Assembly (NCBI GenBank): GCA_947479645.1
Contig: CANKAJ010000034.1
Location: 1-39,384 of the forward strand
Origin: Betaproteobacteria bacterium
Lineage (GTDB): Bacteria; Pseudomonadota; Gammaproteobacteria; Burkholderiales; SG8-39
Length of the DNA: 39,384 bases
Direction: 5' to 3'
Numbering within the stretch: the stretch's first letter is position 1; each line of letters starts with the position of its first letter. The notes beneath the pieces were generated by a model. That model saw nothing but the letters and a program-made list of their open reading frames with translations, did not search any database and was not told the DNA's origin. A program made the translations under genes and the position numbers. Below, piece after piece: positions 1-9,082 of the stretch.

Positions 1-2
1 AT

Positions 3-359
3 GCGGTGGGCACGCTGATCCCGAACAAGTCCATGCAGTTGGGTCGTACAACCGCATTGAGTGCAGAGAATCTGGTGCTCGGCACGGTGCTTTACTGGGT
101 GGTTGATCCGTTGGCGCCAAACTGGCAGCTCCAGCAGGTGCCGTTGGGTCCGGATCGATTGCGTATCTCATTGCGCAAGAAGCAATTCACCACTGGTGGT
201 GACGGTGAAGCGGTTCAGGTGTTTTTCCGGCAGGCCGAACAGGTCAGGCGTGACGGTGGCTATGCAAGTTACACCGTGATGGAGTACACCGAAGGCATTG
301 AATCCACAATTCCCGTGGCGCAACGCGTTTCGCAGGGTGTCATCCAGCTGAACCGCTGA
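3..359 (+). CDS. C-terminal part of an unrecognised protein (5' end outside window)
   Basis: The frame is open from the first bases of the window and ends at a TGA at 357-359, so about 118 residues of a longer protein are seen. A GTG at position 6 could serve as a start but there is no ribosome binding site visible because the window begins there. The fragment has no membrane segment and no motif I can name. It alternates short hydrophobic strands with charged stretches (for example LRISLRKKQF and YTVMEYTEGIES), which suggests a mostly beta domain. It runs convergently towards fliR and is separated from it by an inverted-repeat element. No function is proposed. Confidence 0.6.
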   Translation, partial: AVGTLIPNKSMQLGRTTALSAENLVLGTVLYWVVDPLAPNWQLQQVPLGPDRLRISLRKKQFTTGGDGEAVQVFFRQAEQVRRDGGYASYTVMEYTEGIESTIPVAQRVSQGVIQLNR

Positions 360-453
360 CAGGCTGTTGAAAAACGATTCCCGGATTGAAAAATGATTAA
401 TTCTTGCTTCTCGCTTCTGAGGGAAGCGTTTTTCAACACCCTGCTGACCGCTG
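352..453. repeat. MITE-like inverted-repeat element, copy 1, with flanking direct repeats
   Basis: Arms at 360-382 and 421-443 are inverted repeats of 23 bp with two mismatches; the core TGTTGAAAAACG (365-376) and CGTTTTTCAACA (427-438) pair perfectly. The heptamer ACCGCTG occurs directly on both sides (352-358 and 447-453), as expected for a target-site duplication, though the left one overlaps the 3' end of the upstream gene. A related element lies at 14675-14817. It sits between two convergent genes and the folded RNA could also stop transcription from either side. Confidence 0.6.
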
Positions 454-511
454 TTGCAGCGGCACTGATGCAGTCTATCCCCGGACGCTTGCTTGCCATC
501 GAACTGGCAAC

Positions 512-1297
512 TCAGGACAGGCGCAGCGCCGAAGCCAGCCGCAACATGGTCGAGAGGCCATCCATGAACAATCGCTCGAGCATTGGCGTGAAATAGGGCA
601 TCACGAGAACCAGCACGAGCATGCCTGCCAGAATCGTGAGGGGAAAACCCACGGCAAAAATGTTGAGTTGCGGCGCGGCACGGGTCAGCACGCCCAGCGC
701 GAGGTTGACGATCAGCAGCGCGGCCAGCAGCGGTAGTGACAAGGCGAGGCTATAGGAAAAAATGCTGCCACCCCATTCCACCAGCGTGCGCAGCCCGGAT
801 GGCACGGACAGTGGGGAAAACGGCATAATCTGGAAGCTCTCAACCAATGTCGACAGCATGAGCAGATGGCCATCAACCGCGAGAAATGCCAGGCTGATAA
901 TGATGCCCATGAATTGGCCAATGATCGGGATGAATCCGGGTACTGAGGCGTCATAAAGGGTGGCGAAGCCAAGGCCCATCTGCAATCCGATCAGTTCTCC
1001 GGCCATTTCTGCCGCGTGAAATACGATATGCATGGCCAGCCCCATCGCCAGACCGATCAGCACCTGCTGCGCGAGAATCAGCAAGCCGGTTGCCGATCCG
1101 GGATCGACATTGGGTTGCGCAGGGAGCAACGGCGCGACCAGCACGGTGATCAGCATTCCGAGCCCGATTTTGACTGGTACTGGCAGACTTGGATTGCCCG
1201 TAACCGGTGCGCTGGCGATCAACGCCAGTATGCGTGCCAGCGGCCAGGCGAATGCAACCAGCCAGGCATTGAGTTGCTCGGTGGTAACGCTGAGCAT
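512..1297 (-). CDS. fliR: FliR, flagellar type III export gate protein
   Basis: Integral inner-membrane component of the FliPQR export gate. The 261-residue length matches the family. The protein is almost entirely hydrophobic, with about five to six membrane segments, and holds the family's conserved stretch around residues 90-120 (AAEMAGELIGLQMGLGFA) followed by the P-G-F-I-P region. The ATG at 1297 lies 11 nt after the fliQ stop, consistent with translational coupling. It is the last gene of the fliLMNOPQR run; the inverted-repeat element at 352-453 follows it and may act as terminator. Assignment is secure. Confidence 0.95.
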   Translation of the reverse strand: MLSVTTEQLNAWLVAFAWPLARILALIASAPVTGNPSLPVPVKIGLGMLITVLVAPLLPAQPNVDPGSATGLLILAQQVLIGLAMGLAMHIVFHAAEMAGELIGLQMGLGFATLYDASVPGFIPIIGQFMGIIISLAFLAVDGHLLMLSTLVESFQIMPFSPLSVPSGLRTLVEWGGSIFSYSLALSLPLLAALLIVNLALGVLTRAAPQLNIFAVGFPLTILAGMLVLVLVMPYFTPMLERLFMDGLSTMLRLASALRLS

Positions 1298-1308
1298 GTG
1301 TCGACGGC

Positions 1309-1578
1309 TCAGCCGATCATACCCGGGATGCTGGTAAACAGTCCGCGTATGTAGTCAAGCAGGATGGTCAGCATCCATGGCCCGAACACCACCAGCACGA
1401 TAAAAATAGCCAGCAGTTTCGGAATGAACGACAAGGTCATTTCATTGATCTGTGTGGCGGCCTGGAACACGCTGACCAACAGGCCGGTTATCAGTGCCGC
1501 CAGCAGCGGTGGTGCCGACATCAGCAAGGTAATTTCCAGCGCTCGCTGCGCCAGCGTGAGTACGCTTTCCGGAGTCAT
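1309..1578 (-). CDS. fliQ: FliQ, flagellar export gate protein
   Basis: Small inner-membrane protein of 89 residues, the usual FliQ length, with two long hydrophobic helices (about residues 15-40 and 50-75) joined by the conserved QINEMTLSFIPKL loop. In the assembled gate several FliQ copies wrap around the FliP-FliR core. The gene starts 28 nt after the fliP stop and is followed after 11 nt by fliR, so the three gate subunits are clearly co-transcribed. Assignment is secure. Confidence 0.95.
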   Translation of the reverse strand: MTPESVLTLAQRALEITLLMSAPPLLAALITGLLVSVFQAATQINEMTLSFIPKLLAIFIVLVVFGPWMLTILLDYIRGLFTSIPGMIG

Positions 1579-1606
1579 CGCATTGGCCTCGATTGAGATT
1601 GCCGGC

Positions 1607-2398
1607 TCAAGTATGGAAACTCTCGACCAGCGAACCGATCAATAGATTCCAGCCGTCGGCAAGCACAAACAGCATGATCTTGAATGGTAGCGATATGGTT
1701 GCCGGTGACATCATCATCATGCCCATCGACATCAGCACGCTTGCCACCACCATGTCGATGATCATGAATGGAAGAAACACCAGGAAGCCAATCTGAAAGG
1801 CGGTCTTCAATTCGCTGGTGACATAGGCAGGAACCAGTATCTTGAGCGGTACCTGCGATGCGTCCTGCAACGGCGGATGATTGGCGATGCGCACGAACAG
1901 GGACAGATCTGCCTCGCGGGTCTGGCGCAGCATGTAGGCGTGAAGCGGTACCGCGCCTTTTTCCAGGGCCTCGGTGAATCCGATTTTGTTCTGGCTCAAC
2001 GGCTGATAGGCGTCCACATAGATGCGATCGAGCACCGGTGACATGACGAACAGAGTCAGAAACAGCGACAGGCCGATGATCACCTGGTTGGACGGCGTGG
2101 ACTGCACACCCAGTGCATGGCGCAGCAAGGACAGCACAATGACGATGCGGGTAAAGCTTGTCATCAGCAGTAATACCGAGGGCAGGAACGACAGTGCGGT
2201 GAGCGTAAGAAGGGTCTGTATGCTCAAGGTGTAGGTCTGGCTGCCACCTGCACCGGGCTTGCTGCTGAATGCGGGCAGCGACATGTCCTGCGCCAGTGTC
2301 GGGGCTGCGAGCAGTACCCCCAGGAGCAGCAGCGCTGCGATGCCCGGGATGTATTTCATTCGCATTGTGGGAAAGGCCTGTAACAGCGTTTTAAGCAT
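1607..2398 (-). CDS. fliP: FliP, flagellar export gate protein
   Basis: Core subunit of the export gate. The frame is open well upstream of the likely start, but that extension is the shadow of fliO. I chose the ATG at 2398 because it overlaps the fliO stop by eight bases (ATGCTTAA) and has a GGAAAAG seven bases upstream; this gives 263 residues, close to the family norm. An N-terminal hydrophobic signal-like segment ends near the LAAPTLAQ stretch, as in other FliP proteins that are processed. The conserved core follows, including [17 protein letters not shown] and the downstream P-P-NQ-type segment ([17 protein letters not shown]). A start 12 or 14 residues further in is also possible. Confidence 0.93.
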   Translation of the reverse strand: MLKTLLQAFPTMRMKYIPGIAALLLLGVLLAAPTLAQDMSLPAFSSKPGAGGSQTYTLSIQTLLTLTALSFLPSVLLLMTSFTRIVIVLSLLRHALGVQSTPSNQVIIGLSLFLTLFVMSPVLDRIYVDAYQPLSQNKIGFTEALEKGAVPLHAYMLRQTREADLSLFVRIANHPPLQDASQVPLKILVPAYVTSELKTAFQIGFLVFLPFMIIDMVVASVLMSMGMMMMSPATISLPFKIMLFVLADGWNLLIGSLVESFHT

Positions 2399-2873
2399 TG
2401 CCGCGCTTTTCCGATATACGACGCAACCAGTTGGCAAAAACCTGATCCGAGGGGGCCGGTGTATCGGGGGTGTGGGCCGTTTCGCTCTTGGGCATGGTGT
2501 GCAGGGCGCGCACCTGGCCGGGTGCGACACCAACCAGCAGCCAGGTACTTCCAACTTCCACCAGGACGATGCGTTCGCGCTGACCGACTGCGGCGCCACC
2601 GACGATGCGAATCAGTCCGGACCCTGTTCCACGCAGTGGTGAAAATCGTTTTAACAGCCATGAGATCCCACCAAGCAGGGCGAGTACCGTCACGAGGCCG
2701 ATCACCACCTGGATGACACTGCCTGAAGGCACTGCAGGCCCTGCCTCTGCCGTCGGCGCCATGGCGGCTGCAGCTTCGAGGCACGTTCCCAACAGGAGGG
2801 TGAGTGCAACGATCCGGGCTGCTACCGAAGCCGTCAAAGGGCGGAGCGTGCATTGAAGCGGTTTGTGATTCAC
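2391..2873 (-). CDS. fliO: FliO, flagellar export apparatus assembly protein
   Basis: FliO is a small membrane protein that helps FliP assemble. The frame is open from a TTG at 2942, five bases after the fliN stop, but that TTG has no ribosome binding site. The GTG at 2873 has AAAGG eight bases before it and gives a 160-residue protein beginning with a hydrophobic, signal-like segment ending in a run of alanines (LEAAAA). A single membrane helix ([22 protein letters not shown]) follows, then the cytoplasmic FliO domain with the typical [14 protein letters not shown] stretch ([19 protein letters not shown]). The C-terminus overlaps fliP. The start codon is the main uncertainty. Confidence 0.85.
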   Translation of the reverse strand: MNHKPLQCTLRPLTASVAARIVALTLLLGTCLEAAAAMAPTAEAGPAVPSGSVIQVVIGLVTVLALLGGISWLLKRFSPLRGTGSGLIRIVGGAAVGQRERIVLVEVGSTWLLVGVAPGQVRALHTMPKSETAHTPDTPAPSDQVFANWLRRISEKRGNA

Positions 2874-2947
2874 CGATGATGCCTTTGGTTCGGGAGTGCA
2901 GGAGGGGCTGTATGCGCGCAGTATTGCGACGGAGTCAGCCAAGAATG

Positions 2948-3373
2948 CTATCTGTTCAACTTGCGAATCCGTTCTGACGGTGTAATCACATCAGTCAGGC
3001 GGATGCCAAATTTATCGTTAACCACCACGACTTCACCCTGGGCAATCAGGCAGCCGTTCACCAGAACATCCATCGGTTCACCGGCCATGCCGTCGAGTTC
3101 GACGACCGACCCCTGGGCCAGTTGCAGCAGATTCTTGATTGCGATCTTGGTGCGTCCGAGCTGGACTTCCAGCTGAACCGGAATGTCCAGGATCATGTCC
3201 ATATCGGTGTGCTGAGGCGTCGTGGTACCCCCGGCGCTAAATTGCTCGAATATCTGGGCTGGAGGAGAGACATTGTTCGGGGTATGCGGTTTGCGTGTGG
3301 CTGCTTCCTGCTCCTGCATGGCGGCGCCCCAGTCGTCGGCGCTGATCTGAGCTTTTTCTGCGATATCGTCCAT
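2948..3373 (-). CDS. fliN: FliN, flagellar motor switch / C-ring protein
   Basis: FliN forms the lower C-ring and docks the FliH-FliI ATPase complex. The SpoA/FliN domain occupies about the last 80 residues (DIPVQLEVQLGRTKIAIKN to the C-terminus), preceded by a low-complexity linker rich in T, P and Q. I chose the ATG at 3373 because it has a GAGG six bases upstream; an ATG at 3394 overlapping the fliM stop is in frame but lacks such a site. The result is 141 residues, normal for the longer FliN class. The next gene is fliO. Confidence 0.94.
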   Translation of the reverse strand: MDDIAEKAQISADDWGAAMQEQEAATRKPHTPNNVSPPAQIFEQFSAGGTTTPQHTDMDMILDIPVQLEVQLGRTKIAIKNLLQLAQGSVVELDGMAGEPMDVLVNGCLIAQGEVVVVNDKFGIRLTDVITPSERIRKLNR

Positions 3374-3386
3374 GTTTATCCTCGAT

Positions 3387-4364
3387 TCATTCATTGACCG
3401 AATTGGTCAGCATCTTTTCGACTTTCAACGAGTACTGACCGTTGAACAAGCCATAGCGGCATTCCATTACAGGCACTCCGTCAACGGTGGCGGTGATGGT
3501 CTCCGGTATTTCGAGCGGAATGACGTCGCCTGACCTCATGCCGAGAATCTGATTGCAAGTGACCGCTGTTTGTCCCAGCGTGGCAACCAATTCGACCTCG
3601 GCCGTCTGCACCTGCTGCGACAACAGGCGTAACCAGCGTTTGTCCACTTCCAGATGGTCTCCTTGCATGCTGCTGTAGAGCAGATCCCGCACCGGTTCGA
3701 TCATTGCGTAGGGGAGGCAGATGTGGAAATCGCCGGCATTCGAGCCAATTTCGATGTTGAACGTGGTTACGACAACCACTTCATTGGGGGTGACAATGTT
3801 GGCGAACTGGGTATTCATCTCTGCGCGCAGGTACTCGAACTTCAGTTCGAATACCGGCTTCCAGGCTTTTTCGTATTCTTCGAATACGACGCCAAGCATG
3901 CGTTGAATGATGCGTTGTTCCGTCTGTGTGAAGTCACGGCCCTCGACGCGGGAGTGAAACCGGCCATCTCCGCCAAACAGGTTGTCCACCACCAGAAAAA
4001 CCAGATTGGGGTCGAAGATGAACAAAGAAGTTCCGCGCAGCGGCTTGGCCTGAACCATGTTCAGATTGGTTGGCACCACCAGATTGCGAATGAATTCGTT
4101 GTACTTGATGATGCGGATGGGGCCGACCGAAATTTCCGCGGTGCGACGCATGAAATTGAACAAGCCGATTCGAAACTGGCGGGCGAAGCGCTCATTGATG
4201 ATCTCCAGTGTCGGCATGCGCCCTCGCACAATGCGTTCCTGGGTAGCCAGGTTGTAGGGCCGAACCTCGTTGGGGTCAATCGTCTCCTTGACTTCCTCAC
4301 TCTCGCCGCTGACGCCCTTGAGCAGGGCATCGACTTCGTCCTGGGAGAGAAAATCCTTGCTCAT
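3387..4364 (-). CDS. fliM: FliM, flagellar motor switch protein, CheY-P target
   Basis: FliM is the switch protein of the C-ring that binds phosphorylated CheY. All three regions are visible in 325 residues: the N-terminal CheY-P binding peptide (LSQDEVDALLKGV, residues 6-18), the CheC-like middle domain from about residue 45 to 240, and the C-terminal SpoA domain that pairs with FliN. Length and order match the family. It lies 13 nt after fliL and overlaps or abuts fliN. The intact CheY-binding peptide fits with the cheY gene at 35478 in the same window. Confidence 0.96.
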   Translation of the reverse strand: MSKDFLSQDEVDALLKGVSGESEEVKETIDPNEVRPYNLATQERIVRGRMPTLEIINERFARQFRIGLFNFMRRTAEISVGPIRIIKYNEFIRNLVVPTNLNMVQAKPLRGTSLFIFDPNLVFLVVDNLFGGDGRFHSRVEGRDFTQTEQRIIQRMLGVVFEEYEKAWKPVFELKFEYLRAEMNTQFANIVTPNEVVVVTTFNIEIGSNAGDFHICLPYAMIEPVRDLLYSSMQGDHLEVDKRWLRLLSQQVQTAEVELVATLGQTAVTCNQILGMRSGDVIPLEIPETITATVDGVPVMECRYGLFNGQYSLKVEKMLTNSVNE

Positions 4365-4377
4365 GGCGATTGCTCGA

Positions 4378-4974
4378 TTACTGGATCACGAAGGAAGTGA
4401 ATAAAACTGCCTCTACCGCGTCCGGGTGGACACTTCCCGCCAGAGGGGTACTGATTTCACGCATGAGTTCCTCGCTGAGCGTCTTCTTGCCTTCCAGCGT
4501 GGCAATTTCGCTTGCCTTCTTTCCCGATAGCAGCAGCAGAACCCGATTGCGGATTTCAGGAGTGCGCAGCTTGATGGCATCCCCGACCGAGGACTCTGTT
4601 ACTTTGATCGTCAAGCCTACCTGCAGGTACTGTGGGTTCGCGTCGTCGTACTGCAGATTGACGGTAAAAGGGTCCAGCGGAACGAATACCGGCGGCTTGG
4701 TGGAGGTTTTCGCCGATGCGCCTTTGCCCGTGAGGCCTTTGGTATGCCCCCCCGACTGCCCCGTGTCCTCGCTGTCATAGGCATTGTCATGAAGAAAGTA
4801 CCAGGCACCGCCACCGGCGCCGCCCAGCACGAGTAGCAATATCACGACGATCAAAATCAATTTGCCACGCTTGCCGCCTTTTTTTCTTGGCGAGGTGTCC
4901 GCCCCGTCAGCCTCCGTCGCGGATGCGGGACTTTTCTGGTTAGCCTTTGGATTCTTGGCGGCGCTGGTTGCCAT
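4378..4974 (-). CDS. fliL: FliL, flagellar basal-body-associated membrane protein
   Basis: FliL surrounds or supports the stator units at the inner membrane. The 198-residue protein has a basic, low-complexity cytoplasmic N-terminus with a KK/RGK cluster, one membrane helix (about residues 38-62, LILIVVILLLVLGGAGGGAW), and a periplasmic FliL domain with the typical P-FTVNL start and a closing stretch VEAVLFTSFVIQ. The gene is the first of the fliLMNOPQR run. The 173 bp upstream, before the fliK stop, probably carry its promoter. A GG-N10-GC pair exists there but its -12 part is poor. Confidence 0.92.
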   Translation of the reverse strand: MATSAAKNPKANQKSPASATEADGADTSPRKKGGKRGKLILIVVILLLVLGGAGGGAWYFLHDNAYDSEDTGQSGGHTKGLTGKGASAKTSTKPPVFVPLDPFTVNLQYDDANPQYLQVGLTIKVTESSVGDAIKLRTPEIRNRVLLLLSGKKASEIATLEGKKTLSEELMREISTPLAGSVHPDAVEAVLFTSFVIQ

Positions 4975-5147
4975 GCTGTGTTCTCACCTAAGGATATGAC
5001 TCGATTATTGGTGTAATACAGCCTCGGCGCTTGATGAAACAGACGGGGGATTTACCCTCAGATCAGGCTTTTGCGCTGCCGGCCGTATCAGAGCTCATTT
5101 CATAGATGTCCTTATGCGGACATTCATGAATTGAGTTCGACTGTTGA

Positions 5148-6371
5148 TCAGGCAAAGGTATCGACCAGTCCGCGCGAAATGGGTAAGGGCTGCATACCTT
5201 GCATAACCGGGCTTAAGGTGGTCACGGCCCCGCCGGGCGACTGTGAGTGGTTGTCCGGATTTTGCTGCGTCTCAGCGCGAGGCTGCTCATGGAATGCCTC
5301 GCTGCCAACGCTGGTATTGCCAAGATTGATGCCGCTGTCGGCAAGCATCTCGCGCAACTTCGGTATCGCGTTTTCGATAACGTCACGCACAGCGGCGTGA
5401 CCGGAAAAGAACTGGGCGCTTGCCTGATCATCATTCAGCGTCAGCGTGATTTTCAGCGGCCCGAGTTCCGGTGGATTGAGGTGCAGTTGTGCAACCTGGA
5501 TGCTCTTGCCGGCCATCCAAACCATCTTCTCGCCCATTGACTGATCCCAACCAGGGGCGCCAACCGGAGTATGCAGGGTTAGTGCTGGTGCTGCAGTGAT
5601 CCGAGCGGACGGATCAGGCATGACCAGGCTGGCTTGCATCGTGGCAAACGCCGCTGGCGCAGTCCGATGCATTTCCAGCATGCTTGCGGAGAAAGTCGTT
5701 TCGCGTCGACCGCCGGCCGCATCTGCCGGCATCAAATTGCCGGGCGCGGCAAAACTTGCCGTTGTGGTCGTCGCAGGCAATTGCGAGTCCGCAGTTGCTG
5801 CCGGAGCTTCATTTGCCTGTTGTTCCTCGCGCACAACAAACTTCAGTGAGGCGTGTCCGTGGGTTGCCGGGGAGTGTTCCGTGCTTCCTCCACCCAATGC
5901 AGGGGTGCCTGTGCCTGGATCGTTCGAAAAAGCCCGAATGCCAATGTCCGATTCGTTCGTAAAAGCCGGAATGCCTGTGCTCATCGCATCCCCGGAAACC
6001 GGTGGGTCTGTCAACTCATCGCCGGTAAAAGCCGGTGTATTCGTGATTTTCACATCGGCGAATTGCGTTGGTGGCGACGCAATGCTGATGAAGGCCTGGA
6101 AAAATGTCGTATCGACTGGAAGGCTGGCTTGCGCCGGATCCTCGCCTGCTTTTTGGGCGGTGTCAGTCGTATTGGCAGGAATATTCCCGCTTTGCAGTCC
6201 CTGGGGTTCTGGCGCCTGTTGCAGTTCCTGGGCCAACACGGCCTGGAATTGTTCATCGTTGGCCGACACGCTGGCGTCACGGGTAGCGCCATCACGGCGG
6301 AACGAATTGGTCGTCGATCGTGTGCCAGTGGCATTAATGGGGGGAGTAGCAAGAATCGGCAGGTCGGCCAA
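5148..6371 (-). CDS. fliK: FliK, hook-length control protein
   Basis: FliK is a secreted ruler that also switches export specificity by contact with FlhB. The 407-residue protein has a long, unstructured region rich in A, T, P and G up to about residue 270, then the conserved C-terminal domain: VAQLHLNPPELGPLKITLTL followed by a helical stretch (AVRDVIENAIPKLREMLADSG). The start is a TTG at 6371 with AAAGGA six bases upstream; no in-frame ATG precedes the coding part. A sigma54-type site lies about 145 bases upstream, so fliK may start its own transcript ahead of fliL. Confidence 0.9.
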   Translation of the reverse strand: MADLPILATPPINATGTRSTTNSFRRDGATRDASVSANDEQFQAVLAQELQQAPEPQGLQSGNIPANTTDTAQKAGEDPAQASLPVDTTFFQAFISIASPPTQFADVKITNTPAFTGDELTDPPVSGDAMSTGIPAFTNESDIGIRAFSNDPGTGTPALGGGSTEHSPATHGHASLKFVVREEQQANEAPAATADSQLPATTTTASFAAPGNLMPADAAGGRRETTFSASMLEMHRTAPAAFATMQASLVMPDPSARITAAPALTLHTPVGAPGWDQSMGEKMVWMAGKSIQVAQLHLNPPELGPLKITLTLNDDQASAQFFSGHAAVRDVIENAIPKLREMLADSGINLGNTSVGSEAFHEQPRAETQQNPDNHSQSPGGAVTTLSPVMQGMQPLPISRGLVDTFA

Positions 6372-6514
6372 GATGGTTCCTTTGGCAATGGCATCTAATT
6401 GCGAAAATATGGCTCATTTCAAAATGAAGGGACATTCCCTGCATGCCTCCCTGCATCAGGAACCATTGCGGTCATTCTTGAATGGCCCTTTGTACAGTTC
6501 TGCAAGGATATCAA

Positions 6515-6530
6515 TGCAAACAACATGCCT
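6515..6530 (-). promoter_or_regulatory. Probable sigma54 (-24/-12) promoter for fliK
   Basis: On the minus strand the sequence reads AGGCAT, five bases, TTGCA, which is the GG-N10-GC arrangement of sigma54 promoters with a perfect TTGCA -12 part and GGCA in the -24 part. It lies in the 192-bp gap between fliJ and fliK and points at fliK, leaving a leader of about 130 nt. The NtrC-type activator FleR encoded at 12911 is the natural partner. Confidence 0.55.
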
Positions 6531-6563
6531 GTGACGGCCATCATGGACCTCATGCTCAGGACA

Positions 6564-7016
6564 CTAGCCCATTGCCAAGCGTCTGCCGTGAAAGCTCCGT
6601 AGCGCAAACTCGTCCTGCTCCTTTTGCTCCTGCACTGACTCGCGTTTGAGTTCGACCTGGCGGTGGCGCTCGGCCAGCGTATCGAATGATTTGACCTTGC
6701 GCTGCTGGGCATGCCAATGGTGCTGGCCCGCCAGGACATTGTTCCTCGCCTGTTCCACGGCCTGGTTCTGCTGGACGATTGCGGCATCGATCTTTTCGAT
6801 GAATTCGCGGAAATTGCACCAGTCGACGCTACTGATGCCACCTGTCGCCATGCGCGTCAGATTGGCTGTGTATTCCCTTCTGTACTCCAGCAACAACTGC
6901 AGCCGCTCCTCCATCTCGCGGTTGTGCTTATTCAGGATGCCCAACTGCGCCGCTGCACTATCACTGTGTGTGTGTGCCAGATCGAGCAAAGTCTGCAAGG
7001 GAAAGGGCTTCGACAT
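6564..7016 (-). CDS. fliJ: FliJ, export ATPase stalk / chaperone-escort protein
   Basis: FliJ is the coiled-coil stalk that sits in the FliI hexamer and links it to the export gate protein FlhA. The 150-residue protein is almost entirely helical and charged, with long heptad-like runs (residues 25-130), and begins with the family's FPLQTLLDLA-type start. It follows fliI by 16 nt. A 192-bp gap with a sigma54-type site then separates it from fliK. Sequence identity in this family is low, so the call rests on the start motif, length, coiled-coil content and position. Confidence 0.88.
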   Translation of the reverse strand: MSKPFPLQTLLDLAHTHSDSAAAQLGILNKHNREMEERLQLLLEYRREYTANLTRMATGGISSVDWCNFREFIEKIDAAIVQQNQAVEQARNNVLAGQHHWHAQQRKVKSFDTLAERHRQVELKRESVQEQKEQDEFALRSFHGRRLAMG

Positions 7017-7032
7017 GGGTACTCCTCAATGG

Positions 7033-8478
7033 TTACTGAGTATTTATCGGCAGAATTTCCGGCGGGAATAGAGTATTCAGCTGGCTGATGCTGCTTGCGT
7101 AGGGCTGGCGTTCACGCATGCCTTGTTGCAGGAATGCATTGAGCTGTGGGTGAATCTGAATGGCCTGATCCAGCGCCGGGTCATTGCCGCTGGTATAGGC
7201 GCCGACGCTGATCAGGTCGCGGCTGCGCTGGTAGCGGGCATAGTTGGCCTTGAAGCGCTGTACCACCTTCAGCTGTTGGGGGGTGACCAGATTGGGAAGA
7301 ACACGGCTTATGGAGGATTCGATATCGATGGCGGGATAATGCCCCGAGTCGGCAAGAGCGCGCGACAGCACCACATGGCCGTCCAGAATGGCGCGTGCGC
7401 TGTCTGCGATCGGGTCCTGCTGGTCATCGCCTTCAACCAACACCGTGTAAAAAGCGGTAATTGAGCCAATACCTTCGTTACCGTTGCCGGCTCGCTCCAC
7501 CAGTTGCGGCAATTTGGCGAACACCGAAGGTGGGTAGCCTTTGGTGACCGGGGGCTCGCCGATCGCCAGCGCGATTTCCCGCTGTGCCATGGCGAAACGC
7601 GTGAGTGAATCCATGATCAGCAGTACGTGTTTGCCCTGGTCACGAAAATGTTCTGCGATGGACGTGGCGTAGGCTGCTCCCTGCAGGCGCATCAGCGGGT
7701 TGGTATCGGCAGGGGCAGCAACCACGACGGAGCGTGCCAATCCGTCCTTGCCGAGGATGTCTTCAATGAACTCCTTTACTTCGCGGCCGCGTTCGCCGAT
7801 CAGACCCACCACAATGACATCGGCGCTGGTATAGCGCGCCATCATCCCAAGCAGCACACTCTTGCCGATTCCGCTGCCGGCAAACAGGCCCATGCGCTGA
7901 CCGCGGCCGACGGTCAGCAGCGCATTGATCGCGCGTACGCCGACATCCAGCGTATGTGTTATCGGCATGCGTCCGAGCGGGTTGAGCGGGCGGCTATGCA
8001 GTGGCGCACTATGCTCGGTCTGTAATGGGCCAAGGCGGTCCAGGGGGTGGCCGGCACCATCCAGTACGCGTCCGAGCAACGCGTCGCCCACCGGCATTTG
8101 TTTGGCGTGATCCGGGCCGCGTCGCCGGGGGTAGCTGACAAGGCTGCCCTGGGGCAAGACCTGGGTCGCATCCACTGGGATGACCCGGGCACCCGGTACC
8201 AGTCCCCAGACATCATTGGTTGGCATCAAGTAAAGACTGTCGCCCGAGAAACCCACTACCTCCGCATCGACTTTATTGCCGTTGGGAAGTTCCACGGTAC
8301 AACTGCTGCCAACCGCCAGCTTAAGGCCAATCGCCTCCATCACCAGCCCTGCCACTCGTGTCAGGCGACCACTGGTTACGATCGGATTGGTCGTCGTGAC
8401 CAGTTCAGCGCAATTGCGAAGAAAGGCGTTCCAGCGCTGCGGGTCAAGCGCCTGGACCGGCTCAGGCGATCCAGGCAT
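7033..8478 (-). CDS. fliI: FliI, flagellar export ATPase
   Basis: FliI is the F1-beta-like ATPase of the flagellar type III export system. The frame is open further upstream, but the ATG at 8478 has GGAAG five bases before it and overlaps the fliH stop by 17 nt, giving 481 residues. Seen in order: an N-terminal beta-barrel domain, the Walker A loop ([14 protein letters not shown]), the Walker B region ([27 protein letters not shown]) and the family signature P-S-V-F-A-K-L-P. The partner regulator FliH is directly upstream and the stalk FliJ directly downstream. Assignment is secure. Confidence 0.96.
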   Translation of the reverse strand: MPGSPEPVQALDPQRWNAFLRNCAELVTTTNPIVTSGRLTRVAGLVMEAIGLKLAVGSSCTVELPNGNKVDAEVVGFSGDSLYLMPTNDVWGLVPGARVIPVDATQVLPQGSLVSYPRRRGPDHAKQMPVGDALLGRVLDGAGHPLDRLGPLQTEHSAPLHSRPLNPLGRMPITHTLDVGVRAINALLTVGRGQRMGLFAGSGIGKSVLLGMMARYTSADVIVVGLIGERGREVKEFIEDILGKDGLARSVVVAAPADTNPLMRLQGAAYATSIAEHFRDQGKHVLLIMDSLTRFAMAQREIALAIGEPPVTKGYPPSVFAKLPQLVERAGNGNEGIGSITAFYTVLVEGDDQQDPIADSARAILDGHVVLSRALADSGHYPAIDIESSISRVLPNLVTPQQLKVVQRFKANYARYQRSRDLISVGAYTSGNDPALDQAIQIHPQLNAFLQQGMRERQPYASSISQLNTLFPPEILPINTQ

Positions 8479-9082
8479 GTTCGCTTCCGATCGCCGCGGC
8501 CACACGCTTCCAGCGAGACTCGAGGGTCGCGTCAATATCGCATTCGGACGATTTCAGGCGGCATCCGCCACGCAGTATTGCTCCATCCTCAATGACATCC
8601 CATCCGGAGCGCGTGAGTTGCTCTCCGATGTGATTGCGTACCAGTTCCGCATCTTCCGGATGCAGGAACAGTTGTGCGCGCCGTTGTGTCTGCGGGTTCT
8701 GGCCCAGTACCTCATTAATTACCGAGAGGATCAACTCGGGGTGAAGCTCAAGCGCCTGCCGCAATACCTGCTTGCTGATCGTCAGTGACAGTGCCAGCAA
8801 CTCATTGGCCAGGTACTGGTCGAATTGTTGTGACTCGTCCGTGAGGGCTGCCAATACTTGCTGCAAGCGCGCTGACTCCGCCGCCGCCTTGGTGCTGCCT
8901 TCGCGATAGCCTACGGCAAAACCTTCCTGCTGCGCCTGCTCATGTATGTGCTCCAGCATGGCGGCAGAGGGCAGTGTCGCGACCGCCGGGTCATTGGCCG
9001 GCTGGTCGAAAGAGTCGAGTTCCCAGCGCTCATAGGCCGTGCCCTGCGATTTCGGTGCGGCTGGATTAGACAAAGCTTTCAT
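8462..9082 (-). CDS. fliH: FliH, negative regulator of the export ATPase
   Basis: FliH binds FliI and ties it to FliN at the C-ring. The frame runs upstream into fliG, but that part is a shadow. I chose the ATG at 9082, which overlaps the fliG stop by 17 nt and gives 206 residues. A TTG nine bases further in has a better-placed GGAG and is a real alternative. The central part has the helical [10 protein letters not shown] stretch (the glycine-spaced helix pattern of FliH), then the V-ATPase E-subunit-like C-terminal domain ([11 protein letters not shown] and a late [13 protein letters not shown] strand). Confidence 0.9.
   Translation of the reverse strand: MKALSNPAAPKSQGTAYERWELDSFDQPANDPAVATLPSAAMLEHIHEQAQQEGFAVGYREGSTKAAAESARLQQVLAALTDESQQFDQYLANELLALSLTISKQVLRQALELHPELILSVINEVLGQNPQTQRRAQLFLHPEDAELVRNHIGEQLTRSGWDVIEDGAILRGGCRLKSSECDIDATLESRWKRVAAAIGSEHAWIA

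Noticed and set aside
4975..5147. Sigma54 promoter before fliL (minus strand GGCAGCGCAAAAGC)
   Set aside because: GG-N10-GC spacing is right but the -12 half reads AAGC instead of TTGC and the -24 half is partial; too weak to list.
5596..6534. 312-codon open frame on the plus strand opposite fliK
   Set aside because: Low-complexity alanine/threonine coding of FliK leaves the opposite strand free of stops; no domain or ribosome binding site is seen.
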